From an uncultured Chlorobiales bacterium (GTDB taxonomy: Bacteria; Bacteroidota; Chlorobiia; Chlorobiales; Thermochlorobacteraceae), in contig CALGMC010000320.1 in the NCBI GenBank assembly GCA_937959145.1, forward strand, positions 1 through 10,281: DNA of 10,281 nt, written 5' to 3'. The notes beneath the pieces are model-generated. The model did not search any database. It had not been told where the DNA came from and saw only the letters and a list, made by a program, of their open reading frames with translations. This document shows positions 1 to 5,923 of the stretch, piece after piece (position 1 is the first letter of the stretch; every line of letters starts with the position of its first letter). A program made the position numbers and the translations under genes.

Positions 1-1
1 T

Positions 2-484
2 CAAGCGATTCAAAACGCGGCGTTTGCCGATGTTTATGGCGTTCAAGCCGGCGTTGAGTTGAAACTGCCCGCAGGCTTTGGACTTTCGTCGCGATTCAAT
101 TATCAAATTGGCAACGAAGAAATGGACGATGGCACAAAGAGCCGCGCGCGTCATGCCGCGCCTTGGTTTGGCGTAACGCGACTCACATACACGAGCCGCA
201 AATTGGACTTACAAGTTTATGCGATGTATAGCGGCGAAGTAAGTTTTGAAAACTTGAACGTCGAAGAGCGGCTCAAACCGCAGATTTACGCCAAAGATGA
301 AAACGGCAATCCCTTTTCGCCCGCGTGGCTGACGCTCAATCTTAAAGCCTTGTATCGCTTTGAAGAGAATTTCACGATTACGGCGGGCGTAGAGAACTTG
401 ACGGATGCGCGCTATCGTCCGTATAGTTCGGGACTTGTGGCGTTAGGGAGAAATTTTGTAATTGCCTTGCGCGCAGGGTTGTAG
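2..484 (+). CDS. TonB-dependent outer-membrane receptor, C-terminal fragment
   Basis: This is the 3' end of a gene for an outer-membrane beta-barrel receptor that imports a ligand using TonB energy. The reading frame is open from base 2, so the TTG at 59 is only an internal leucine codon and the true start lies outside the window. About 160 residues remain. They show alternating amphipathic strands and, near the end, the pattern VENLTDARYRPYSSG followed by LGRNF, which is typical of the last barrel strands of TonB-dependent receptors, particularly the heme/hemoglobin and siderophore-like group. The protein ends in ALRAGL rather than the more usual final aromatic residue, a small deviation from the standard Omp C-terminal signal. 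The substrate cannot be told because plug and TonB box are missing. The family call is firm; the ligand is a guess. Confidence 0.88.
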   Translation, partial: QAIQNAAFADVYGVQAGVELKLPAGFGLSSRFNYQIGNEEMDDGTKSRARHAAPWFGVTRLTYTSRKLDLQVYAMYSGEVSFENLNVEERLKPQIYAKDENGNPFSPAWLTLNLKALYRFEENFTITAGVENLTDARYRPYSSGLVALGRNFVIALRAGL

Positions 485-500
485 AATGGTTGAACGAAAA

Positions 501-529
501 TCCCTCGCTTGCAAACAGTGGGCGAGGGG
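501..529. terminator. Putative intrinsic terminator between convergent genes
   Basis: A 7-bp GC-rich stem is formed by CCCTCGC at 502-508 and GCGAGGG at 522-528, with a 13-nt loop; 501/529 could add a G-U pair. Read on the minus strand the hairpin is followed by ATTTTCG, a short U tract, so it fits as the terminator of the minus-strand cassette ending at 585. On the plus strand it lies 17 bases after the receptor stop but has no U run, so termination in that direction is less certain. Confidence 0.5.
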
Positions 530-584
530 AATTGTTCGGGGAAAAAACAAGTGTGATTGAATTGTTCAGATAGGAGCGTTTATG

Positions 585-1031
585 CTAATTCATATCAGGA
601 AGATTTCGGATAAGGTGATGGCATTCAATAAATGCCACGATTGCTCGAGATAATCCTTTGGAGATTTTTCCATTTTGATTTGTTACGACAATTTCCGCGT
701 GCGCAGGGTTATCGGGAATCGGGTCAATTTCAACCTGAACCTCTGTTGGGCGGTCTTGGTAGTTCAAGCACATATCCTTTAGCTTACCGACTTCCAACTC
801 AACGCCACATTTGAGCAAACGAGGCGGTTGTCGGGTTGTATTTTGAACTTGGCTCAAAAAGATTTCAAAGATTTTTTCAAGTGAGAGAACGGATAAACGG
901 CTCACGGAGAGATTTGCGCCTTCAAAAGCAGAGGGCTTTATAAAGAGTGTTCCGTCGGGTTGCTGAGAGGCTTCATCAGAGGTAATTGCTCTCAAGATAT
1001 GTTCGCTATCGTCGCAGAGATTTCGGGGCAT
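585..1031 (-). CDS. Uncharacterised 148-aa protein, third gene of accessory cassette
   Basis: I cannot assign a function. The 148-residue protein is soluble, with no signal peptide or membrane segment. Visible landmarks are HILRAI at 11-16, the stretch DGTLFIKPSAFEGANLSVSR at 26-45, and EIDPIPDNPAHAEI at 101-114. From memory this order (an R-x-I start, a 'SAF...LSV' core, then a 'P..NPAHA.I' tail) resembles small uncharacterised bacterial proteins that occur next to other genes of unknown role; I could not test this. It begins 11 bases after the stop of the preceding minus-strand gene, without a clear ribosome-binding site, so it is probably co-transcribed with it. A hairpin with a U tract follows its stop. 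Opposite-strand frames here look like shadows. Confidence 0.7.
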   Translation of the reverse strand: MPRNLCDDSEHILRAITSDEASQQPDGTLFIKPSAFEGANLSVSRLSVLSLEKIFEIFLSQVQNTTRQPPRLLKCGVELEVGKLKDMCLNYQDRPTEVQVEIDPIPDNPAHAEIVVTNQNGKISKGLSRAIVAFIECHHLIRNLPDMN

Positions 1032-1042
1032 GTATGTGCGAT

Positions 1043-1519
1043 TTAGACGACGGATTCAAGTTCCTCAATCAACTCGATGAGATGTTCATCTGAAAAAAAT
1101 CGTGATTCATCGTCGTTGGGCAAAAGTGCGGCAATGCCGTTCGGCATGAACTCTAACTCAATCATCTTTCCGCCGTGAGTTTTCCAAGCAAGTTGTAAGT
1201 TGCCTGATGTGGAAAAGAAAAGGCTTGGCGGAAGATTGGCGAAACGCTTAAACTGCTTGAGAAAGCGTTCCATCGTTTGAAGTGAATCGTAGGAAAGCGG
1301 TTCGCCGAGTTCATAGCCATCTTTCCATCCTTTTTGATATTGGCTGAACTCGTTGAATCGTTCAATGCCGATGCTACCAAGCGTTTGCTTTGCGTGCTCG
1401 CTAAGCGATACAAGTTGTGGTAAAAGTGAGGTGGTATTTTTGCGAATGAAGAGGTGTTCTTCAGAAATTGGCGACACAGAAGGTATCGGTTGCGGAATGT
1501 CAAAGACGAAGAGCGTCAT
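1043..1519 (-). CDS. Uncharacterised 158-aa protein, second gene of accessory cassette
   Basis: Function unknown. The 158-residue protein has no signal peptide or membrane helix. A central motif GWKDGYELGEPLSYDSL (64-80) is followed by a helix-like segment, then GNLQLAWKTHGGKMIELEF (106-124), which reads as two beta strands, and an acidic C-terminal tail rich in E. The pairing of a 'GW.DG....P.S...L' motif with a later 'G...L.W......EIEF'-like strand pair is one I associate with small uncharacterised proteins in accessory gene neighbourhoods, but this is recollection and not a search result. It starts 2 bases after the stop of the TIGR04255-like gene, so translation is probably coupled. Overlapping frames on both strands are weaker and are taken as shadows. 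Confidence that it is a real gene is higher than any functional idea. Confidence 0.72.
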   Translation of the reverse strand: MTLFVFDIPQPIPSVSPISEEHLFIRKNTTSLLPQLVSLSEHAKQTLGSIGIERFNEFSQYQKGWKDGYELGEPLSYDSLQTMERFLKQFKRFANLPPSLFFSTSGNLQLAWKTHGGKMIELEFMPNGIAALLPNDDESRFFSDEHLIELIEELESVV

Positions 1520-1521
1520 AT

Positions 1522-2292
1522 TTATTGAAATGTTTTTTGGAAGGTTGGACTGATGATGGTTTCGAATGCGTGTTTTTGAATCAAGTGTGCGTCCTCAAGC
1601 CATGTCGCAATATCGCTAATTTCAGATAAGCAAAAATCGTTCAACGATGAAGAAAGTGTCGTATCCATGACATACTCTCCATCATGAGTTTGATTGTTTC
1701 TTTGTATGGTGATGGAAAGAATGCCTTTTGGTTTTGAGGATTGAACGCTGAATGCAACGACGGAATCCACGAGAACATTTGTGAGAAACTCGTGTTGAAG
1801 AAGACGATTGGGTAAGGAAAACTCAATCGTCATGTTTTGCTTAAAGAAAGTTACGGGGTCTAATGACGATTTGAATATATCAAGATAGCGCAATTTGATT
1901 AAAAACATCGGAAGGTTTTTCAATTTATCGGGGTGGCTGTCGTCTAAAATTCGCAAACCATTCAAGATGGCGTCTTTGAAGTTGTTCCAACTATACCCAG
2001 CGTTAATCTGATTAACGGTAAGAATACCTAAACCAATTTGATAGCAGGGATAAGCATTGGCTTCACTTCGGAAACGATTCGAAATCAAGTGTGGAAGTTT
2101 CGGCTGGTTCGGTGTGAGAGACTCTTCAAATCCGAAACCTACTTTTTCAGCACTACTGCTGAACCGACCAATGAAGGAATCAATTTCCCTTTGAGAGAAC
2201 TGAAATTGAATCATCTGATTTTGAATGATGCGTTTTCCCCAGTAAAGCTCGAAAATCGCTTCTAAAAGGGGCGCATTCGGTAGTGTTGGCAC
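1522..2292 (-). CDS. TIGR04255-family-like protein, first gene of accessory cassette
   Basis: The 256-residue protein matches the pattern I know for TIGR04255, a sporadically distributed family of about 250 residues with no established biochemical role. Landmarks are LPNAPLLEAIFELYW at 4-18, YQIGLGILTVNQ at 84-95 followed by YSW at 100-102, LRYLD at 134-138, and the closing helix WLEDAHLIQKHAFETIISP at 231-249. It is soluble, with no membrane segment. The start is a GTG at 2292: upstream the frame meets a TAA after only four more codons, and the conserved LPNAPL element follows directly, so this start is well supported. No Shine-Dalgarno is visible. Base composition is low in GC compared with flanking genes, suggesting acquisition. 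Its downstream partners follow at 2 and 11 bases, which makes it the head of a three-gene unit. Confidence 0.82.
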   Translation of the reverse strand: MPTLPNAPLLEAIFELYWGKRIIQNQMIQFQFSQREIDSFIGRFSSSAEKVGFGFEESLTPNQPKLPHLISNRFRSEANAYPCYQIGLGILTVNQINAGYSWNNFKDAILNGLRILDDSHPDKLKNLPMFLIKLRYLDIFKSSLDPVTFFKQNMTIEFSLPNRLLQHEFLTNVLVDSVVAFSVQSSKPKGILSITIQRNNQTHDGEYVMDTTLSSSLNDFCLSEISDIATWLEDAHLIQKHAFETIISPTFQKTFQ

Positions 2293-2321
2293 GGTTGAAT
2301 GAGTTTAATTGACAGACCCGA

Positions 2322-2393
2322 CTATGTGCGACCAAGAGCAATGGCAACGAGTGCGCAAAGAAGAAAATGACGTTTCAGTGAGGAATATAACAT
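2322..2393 (-). other. Signal-peptide-like mini-ORF of uncertain status
   Basis: A 23-codon frame starts with ATG at 2393 and stops with TAG at 2322. It encodes SSLKRH followed by FLLCALVAIALG, that is, basic residues and then a hydrophobic run, the layout of a signal peptide or a tiny membrane peptide. It sits in the gap between the divergent TIGR04255-like and YbbR-like genes and points toward the cassette. It could be the stranded beginning of a secreted-protein gene interrupted next to the cassette, a small hydrophobic peptide gene, or chance. No ribosome-binding site is visible. Confidence 0.2.
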
Positions 2394-2416
2394 AATGATA
2401 CACAACACGGCTTGGC

Positions 2417-3448
2417 GTGCTGCGCCCTGAAACGCAATCTCATAGTCCGTTGAAAAGCCGTATCTTTTCAAAAGCAGATTCACTTGAAAGCGTGGCAACG
2501 CAAACATCAATATTTCACATACTGCCGTTTTTAAGGCGGATTCCGGCGATTATGGGGTCGCTGTTTTTTGCGGTGCTGATTTGGTTTTTTGTCGCAATGA
2601 CGAAGCGATACACTGCCGCCGTTTCGCTTCCTGTTGTGCTGAAAACTGAAAATGCGACGCGAACCGTCAAGGGCGACTATCCCAAGCGCATCGAGGTTAA
2701 ACTCGAGTCGGAAGGGTGGAAAATTCTTTCGCTTTACTTGGGACAAACAGAGTGGGTTGTCGATTTGAGCAACGAAGTGCAGAAAGATTATTTAGAGATT
2801 GAAACGCGGGCAAAAGCGACACAATACATCAAGCCATTTCCCGAAGGAATGAAAGTATTGGAAGTTGAGCCAGAGGTGTTGGATTTGGTTCTCGATGAAA
2901 AAATTACAAAGCGCGTGCCGATTCGCTTGGCGACGCCACTGATTCCGCAATCTGGCTTCGTGATTCGTCCGAACATTCAGATTCAGCCGGAGAGCCTGAC
3001 GGTATCAGGCGCGCGCAGTATTGTCGAGCCGATTACATTTTGGAAAGCAATCGTTCCAAACAAGCAAGAACTTGCCAACGAGTTCCAACTTGAAGTGCCG
3101 CTTGACGATACTTTGAAAGAAGTGGTAACGCGAAGTGTAAGCAAAGTCAAGGTAAGCGGGGTAGCGGAGCAACTTTCAGAAAGCGAGTTTTCGGACGTGC
3201 CTATCGCGCTTATTAAATCAAAGCGACCTGTTTATGTAACACTCATTCCAAGTCGCGTGAGATTAACGCTAAGCGGTTCTGTCAGCGAATTAGCGAAAGT
3301 GCGAGCCGAAAGCCTTTCAGTTATCATTGATGGCGAAAAACTTTTGAACGATACAACAGGCTACATTGTGCCAATGGTGAAATACCCAAGAGGATTAGAA
3401 CTGCGTCGACTCTCGCCCGAAAAAGTTCAATATATTTTGCGCAACTAA
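2417..3448 (+). CDS. YbbR/CdaR-like domain membrane protein
   Basis: The protein is up to 343 residues. An N-terminal stretch of about 40 residues containing LRR is followed by one membrane helix at about 44-62 (AIMGSLFFAVLIWFFVAMT), then a beta-rich extracytoplasmic part with repeated YbbR-like modules: a first unit from about 66, a second around RVPIRLATPLIPQSGFVI with SLTVSGARSIV, and a third ending near LRRLSPEKVQYILRN. This matches YbbR-domain proteins, which in Firmicutes (CdaR) regulate the membrane diadenylate cyclase CdaA; in Bacteroidota the role is less clear and the gene is often near coaE. Here coaE lies about 2.5 kb away on the other strand. The start is uncertain: GTG at 2417 or TTG at 2450 are possible and neither has a ribosome-binding site. 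The helix is needed, so ATG at 2552 within it is unlikely. Confidence 0.75.
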   Translation: MLRPETQSHSPLKSRIFSKADSLESVATQTSIFHILPFLRRIPAIMGSLFFAVLIWFFVAMTKRYTAAVSLPVVLKTENATRTVKGDYPKRIEVKLESEGWKILSLYLGQTEWVVDLSNEVQKDYLEIETRAKATQYIKPFPEGMKVLEVEPEVLDLVLDEKITKRVPIRLATPLIPQSGFVIRPNIQIQPESLTVSGARSIVEPITFWKAIVPNKQELANEFQLEVPLDDTLKEVVTRSVSKVKVSGVAEQLSESEFSDVPIALIKSKRPVYVTLIPSRVRLTLSGSVSELAKVRAESLSVIIDGEKLLNDTTGYIVPMVKYPRGLELRRLSPEKVQYILRN

Positions 3449-3491
3449 CTTGCAAACAAAAAACTTTCAAACAAGAAACTTTCAAACAAGA
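3447..3491 (+). repeat. Three 15-bp tandem repeats
   Basis: The unit AACTTTCAAACAAGA occurs exactly at 3462-3476 and 3477-3491, preceded at 3447-3461 by a copy with two differences (AACTTGCAAACAAAA). The first copy overlaps the last two bases of the YbbR-like stop codon and the array fills nearly all of the spacer before the AtuA-like gene. The unit length of 15 is a multiple of three. This is a minisatellite-like expansion, probably by slippage. No function is evident. Confidence 0.85.
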
Positions 3492-3501
3492 AAACTCACT
3501 G

Positions 3502-3849
3502 ATGAAACTTCAACTCTTTTCGCTCGCGCACGGCAGAAGTGGAGACAAAGGCGACAGCGTCAATGTCGGCATTATTGCTCGCAAGCCTGAATACTATGAG
3601 ATTTTAAGAGCAGAACTAACGGCAGAGCGCGTCAAAAACTACTTCGGCGAAATGGTGCTTGGAAAAGTCGAACGCTATGAGTTACCGAACATCGGCGCGT
3701 TAAACTTTCTCTTACACAACGCACTTGGCGGCGGCGGCACAAAGTCGCTCAAACTTGATGCACAAGGAAAAACCTTTGCCGCTGCATTGCTCCGAATGGA
3801 AGTAGACCTTGATGAAACTTTGTATCCGCAACTCACCCTCAAAGGCTAA
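3502..3849 (+). CDS. Stand-alone AtuA-like C-terminal domain protein
   Basis: The 115-residue protein corresponds to the small C-terminal domain of AtuA/DUF1446 proteins, known from acyclic terpene utilisation. Visible family signatures are ARSGDKGDSVN-like HGRSGDKGDSVNVGIIAR at 10-27, VERYELPNIGALNFLLHNAL at 56-75, and GGGGTKSLKLDAQGK at 76-90. The larger DUF1446 N-terminal domain is not fused to it and not encoded next to it in this window, though in many genomes the two halves are adjacent or fused. A ligand-binding or acyl-related role is only inferred from the family. The gene follows the YbbR-like gene by 53 bases of mostly tandem repeat, so they could share a transcript. It ends TAA at 3847-3849, overlapping the stop of the converging TPR gene. 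ATG at 3502 is the natural start. Confidence 0.85.
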   Translation: MKLQLFSLAHGRSGDKGDSVNVGIIARKPEYYEILRAELTAERVKNYFGEMVLGKVERYELPNIGALNFLLHNALGGGGTKSLKLDAQGKTFAAALLRMEVDLDETLYPQLTLKG

Positions 3850-4691
3850 TCGCGTGAAGCATAGCGTCGCGAAAATGCGCGTCCCAGACTAAGAAAAACG
3901 AGCCCTTCGCCATAGCGGTCGCCGATGCTTGTAAAAATTGAAAGGCTACTTTGCATATAGGCAAAGGCTTTATCATACTCCTGCATATCGGCGTAAATCA
4001 TGCCCAAGTTGTGAAGCACAGCACCCTTGCGCGGCAAATCATGATATTCTTCGCAGAGAGCAAGTGCCTTTTCATAATAGGCGATTGCCGTTGGACGGTC
4101 ATGCAAATCTTTATAGATGATGCCGATGTTCGTTGTCGCCGCAATTTCTGCCGAAGCACTTTTCTGCTGAATCTCAAGGCTTTTCTTAAAGTGCGCAAGC
4201 CCTTCTTCCAAATTTCCAAACCGATGATAAATAATGCCGATGTTGTTCAGCGTGTTCGCAATGCCGTCAATGTTGTTGATTTCAGTAAAAGAGTGTAGGC
4301 TTTTGTTGTAGAAGAAAAGCGCGCGCTCGTAATCACCAAGAAAGTAATGACAAATGGCAATGTTTTGGCAGGCGTGAGCGATGCCAAGTGTGTCGTGAAT
4401 GGATTCAAATTGAGAAAGGCTCTGACTTCCGAAGCGAATGGCGTCCCCATACAAATTGAGCCGCCAGTTTGCAACGCAAAGAATAAGATGAGCAATGGCG
4501 TAATCGCGTGGCGAGGGGAATCCAGCAAGGAGATGAAGAGCCTCATCGCAAAGGGTGCGCGCATAATGCGGTTCTGAATCTTTCAATTTCCACGCCAGCG
4601 CAAGCAGAAGCGAAATTTTTTCGGGTGATGAAGTTGCATCGGCGATATTCGCTTCTAATTCTGAAATGGTGAGGCTCGTTTTCAGCATCAT
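3846..4691 (-). CDS. Tetratricopeptide-repeat protein, possibly C-terminally truncated
   Basis: A soluble protein of 281 residues built almost entirely of TPR helices. Repeats are visible around 25-58, 65-98, 105-138 (NIAICHYFLGDYERALFFYN), 145-178 (NNIGIIYHRFGNLEEGLAHF), 182-216 (TNIGIIYKDLHDRPTAIAYY) and 223-256 (HNLGMIYADMQEYDKAFAYM). A seventh begins at about 262 but stops after helix A, in FLSLGRAFSRRYASRD. TPR proteins of this sort often continue into a histidine kinase, GGDEF or cyclase domain, so the end may be a truncation; no such domain is present. It probably binds protein partners. ATG at 4691 is chosen, just 4 bases after the protease stop, which suggests translational coupling; a TTG at 4694 is one codon upstream. 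Its TAG overlaps the stop of the converging AtuA-like gene. Confidence 0.82.
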   Translation of the reverse strand: MMLKTSLTISELEANIADATSSPEKISLLLALAWKLKDSEPHYARTLCDEALHLLAGFPSPRDYAIAHLILCVANWRLNLYGDAIRFGSQSLSQFESIHDTLGIAHACQNIAICHYFLGDYERALFFYNKSLHSFTEINNIDGIANTLNNIGIIYHRFGNLEEGLAHFKKSLEIQQKSASAEIAATTNIGIIYKDLHDRPTAIAYYEKALALCEEYHDLPRKGAVLHNLGMIYADMQEYDKAFAYMQSSLSIFTSIGDRYGEGLVFLSLGRAFSRRYASRD

Positions 4692-4695
4692 CAAA

Positions 4696-5865
4696 TCAGG
4701 TTTTCTCGAGTTTGACTTCGGCAGTAATGTAGCGACGGTCTCGGAAGATTTTGAGGCGAAGAATATCGCCCGCGCGCATTTCGCGCACGGTGTTGATTAA
4801 ATCTTGTTCGGTAGAAATGGCAACGCCGTTGGCTTCGACGATGATGTCGCCGATTTTCAACCCGGCTTTTTCACCTGCGGAGCGTTTTTCGATGTTCGTA
4901 ATCACGACGCCTGACATCTCTTCGCTCACGCCGAAGTAGCGCGCCAGCCCGCGATTCAAGCCTTGAACGGAAATGCCCGTTTTGAACGAGCGGTCAATTT
5001 TGCCGAAGCGACGCAGTTCGTCGGTGATTTGTTTAACGCGATTAATCGGAATCGCGAAGCCAATGCCGATATTGCCTTGCCCGCCGCCTGTGTAAATAAA
5101 CGTGTTCACACCGATAACTTCCGCATTGGCGTTGACGAGCGCGCCGCCCGAATTGCCACTGTTGATTGCCGCATCGGTTTGAATCATGCCGCGATATGAG
5201 CGTCCGTCAAGGTTAGGAAAGTTTAATCCAACCGAACTAATCACGCCGACGGTTACGGTTGGTTTATCGTTGATGTCGAAAAGTCCAAACGGATTGCCAA
5301 GCGCAATCGCCCATTCGCCAACAATCACATCGTCCGAATTTCCAAGTTTGAGATAGGGAAAATTATTGCCGTCGATTTTGAGAAGCGCGACGTCGGTCAG
5401 GTCGTCAGTGCCGATGATTTTCGCATCGTGTTTTGTGCCGTCGGTCAAGGTAACCACAACTTTCGAGGCGTTGCCGATGACGTGTGAATTTGAAATCACG
5501 TAGCCGTCCGAAGAAATCAGAAATCCTGAACCCAAACTTTTCACTTCTTGTTGCATTTTGGGCGACTGCCTGCGTCTGCCGCCGAAGAAGTAATCGAAGA
5601 AAGGGTCGGCGAAAGGGTCGTAGTATTGGAACTCGCGAATTTCGGTGACATTAATTCCAACGACGGCAGGGCTTGCGATAGCAACCGCATTGGTGATGGC
5701 GTTGCGACGAGAGTTTGAGACGTCATCGAGTTTGTTCTGCGCGTAAAGCGTATTCGGCGAAGCAAAATTGCTGACGCGCTCTTGCTGTTGAGAGGTCTTT
5801 TGTGGCTCGGTGCAAGCCAAAAGAAGTGAGAGCAGAGCGAAAGAAACAAGCGTGAGAAGTTTCAT
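4696..5865 (-). CDS. HtrA/DegP-family serine protease, lipoprotein with one PDZ domain
   Basis: This is an envelope quality-control protease that degrades misfolded periplasmic proteins. With ATG at 5865 it has 389 residues. It begins MKLLTLVSFALLSLLLAC, a lipoprotein signal with lipobox LLAC and lipidated Cys18, so it is membrane anchored on the periplasmic side. The catalytic triad is visible: His128 in SNSHVIG, Asp158 in DLTDVALL and Ser239 in SGNSGGAL. A stretch rich in F, D and Y before the protease core (about 79-95) is the LA-loop-like insert. A single PDZ domain occupies roughly 295-385 and includes SAGEKAGLKIGDIIVEANG. DegP has two PDZ domains, DegS-type proteins one. The frame is open to 6027, but that start would overlap coaE and place 54 residues before the signal peptide. 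The TPR gene follows by 4 bases. Confidence 0.93.
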   Translation of the reverse strand: MKLLTLVSFALLSLLLACTEPQKTSQQQERVSNFASPNTLYAQNKLDDVSNSRRNAITNAVAIASPAVVGINVTEIREFQYYDPFADPFFDYFFGGRRRQSPKMQQEVKSLGSGFLISSDGYVISNSHVIGNASKVVVTLTDGTKHDAKIIGTDDLTDVALLKIDGNNFPYLKLGNSDDVIVGEWAIALGNPFGLFDINDKPTVTVGVISSVGLNFPNLDGRSYRGMIQTDAAINSGNSGGALVNANAEVIGVNTFIYTGGGQGNIGIGFAIPINRVKQITDELRRFGKIDRSFKTGISVQGLNRGLARYFGVSEEMSGVVITNIEKRSAGEKAGLKIGDIIVEANGVAISTEQDLINTVREMRAGDILRLKIFRDRRYITAEVKLEKT

Positions 5866-5923
5866 AAATCGATATAGTAAAGTTTGGATGCAAAAGGAAA
5901 ATATGTGAATAAACAACATTGCT

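Noticed and set aside
59..61. TTG as start of a 141-residue protein
   Set aside because: The frame is open to the left edge and the product is the tail of a TonB-dependent receptor, so this is an internal leucine codon.
529..567. Direct repeat GAATTGTTC at 529-537 and 559-567 as an insertion footprint of the cassette
   Set aside because: Both copies lie on the same side of the cassette and no matching copy was found at its other edge around 2293-2330.
2308..2332. Plus-strand TTGACA at 2309-2314 as a -35 box
   Set aside because: No -10-like hexamer at suitable spacing, and the expected primary-sigma consensus in this kind of organism is different.
3447..3491. CRISPR array
   Set aside because: Units are 15 bp, directly adjacent with no spacers, and no cas genes are present; it is a simple tandem repeat.
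4692..4694. TTG start for the TPR gene
   Set aside because: Two ATG codons follow immediately; ATG at 4691 is preferred.
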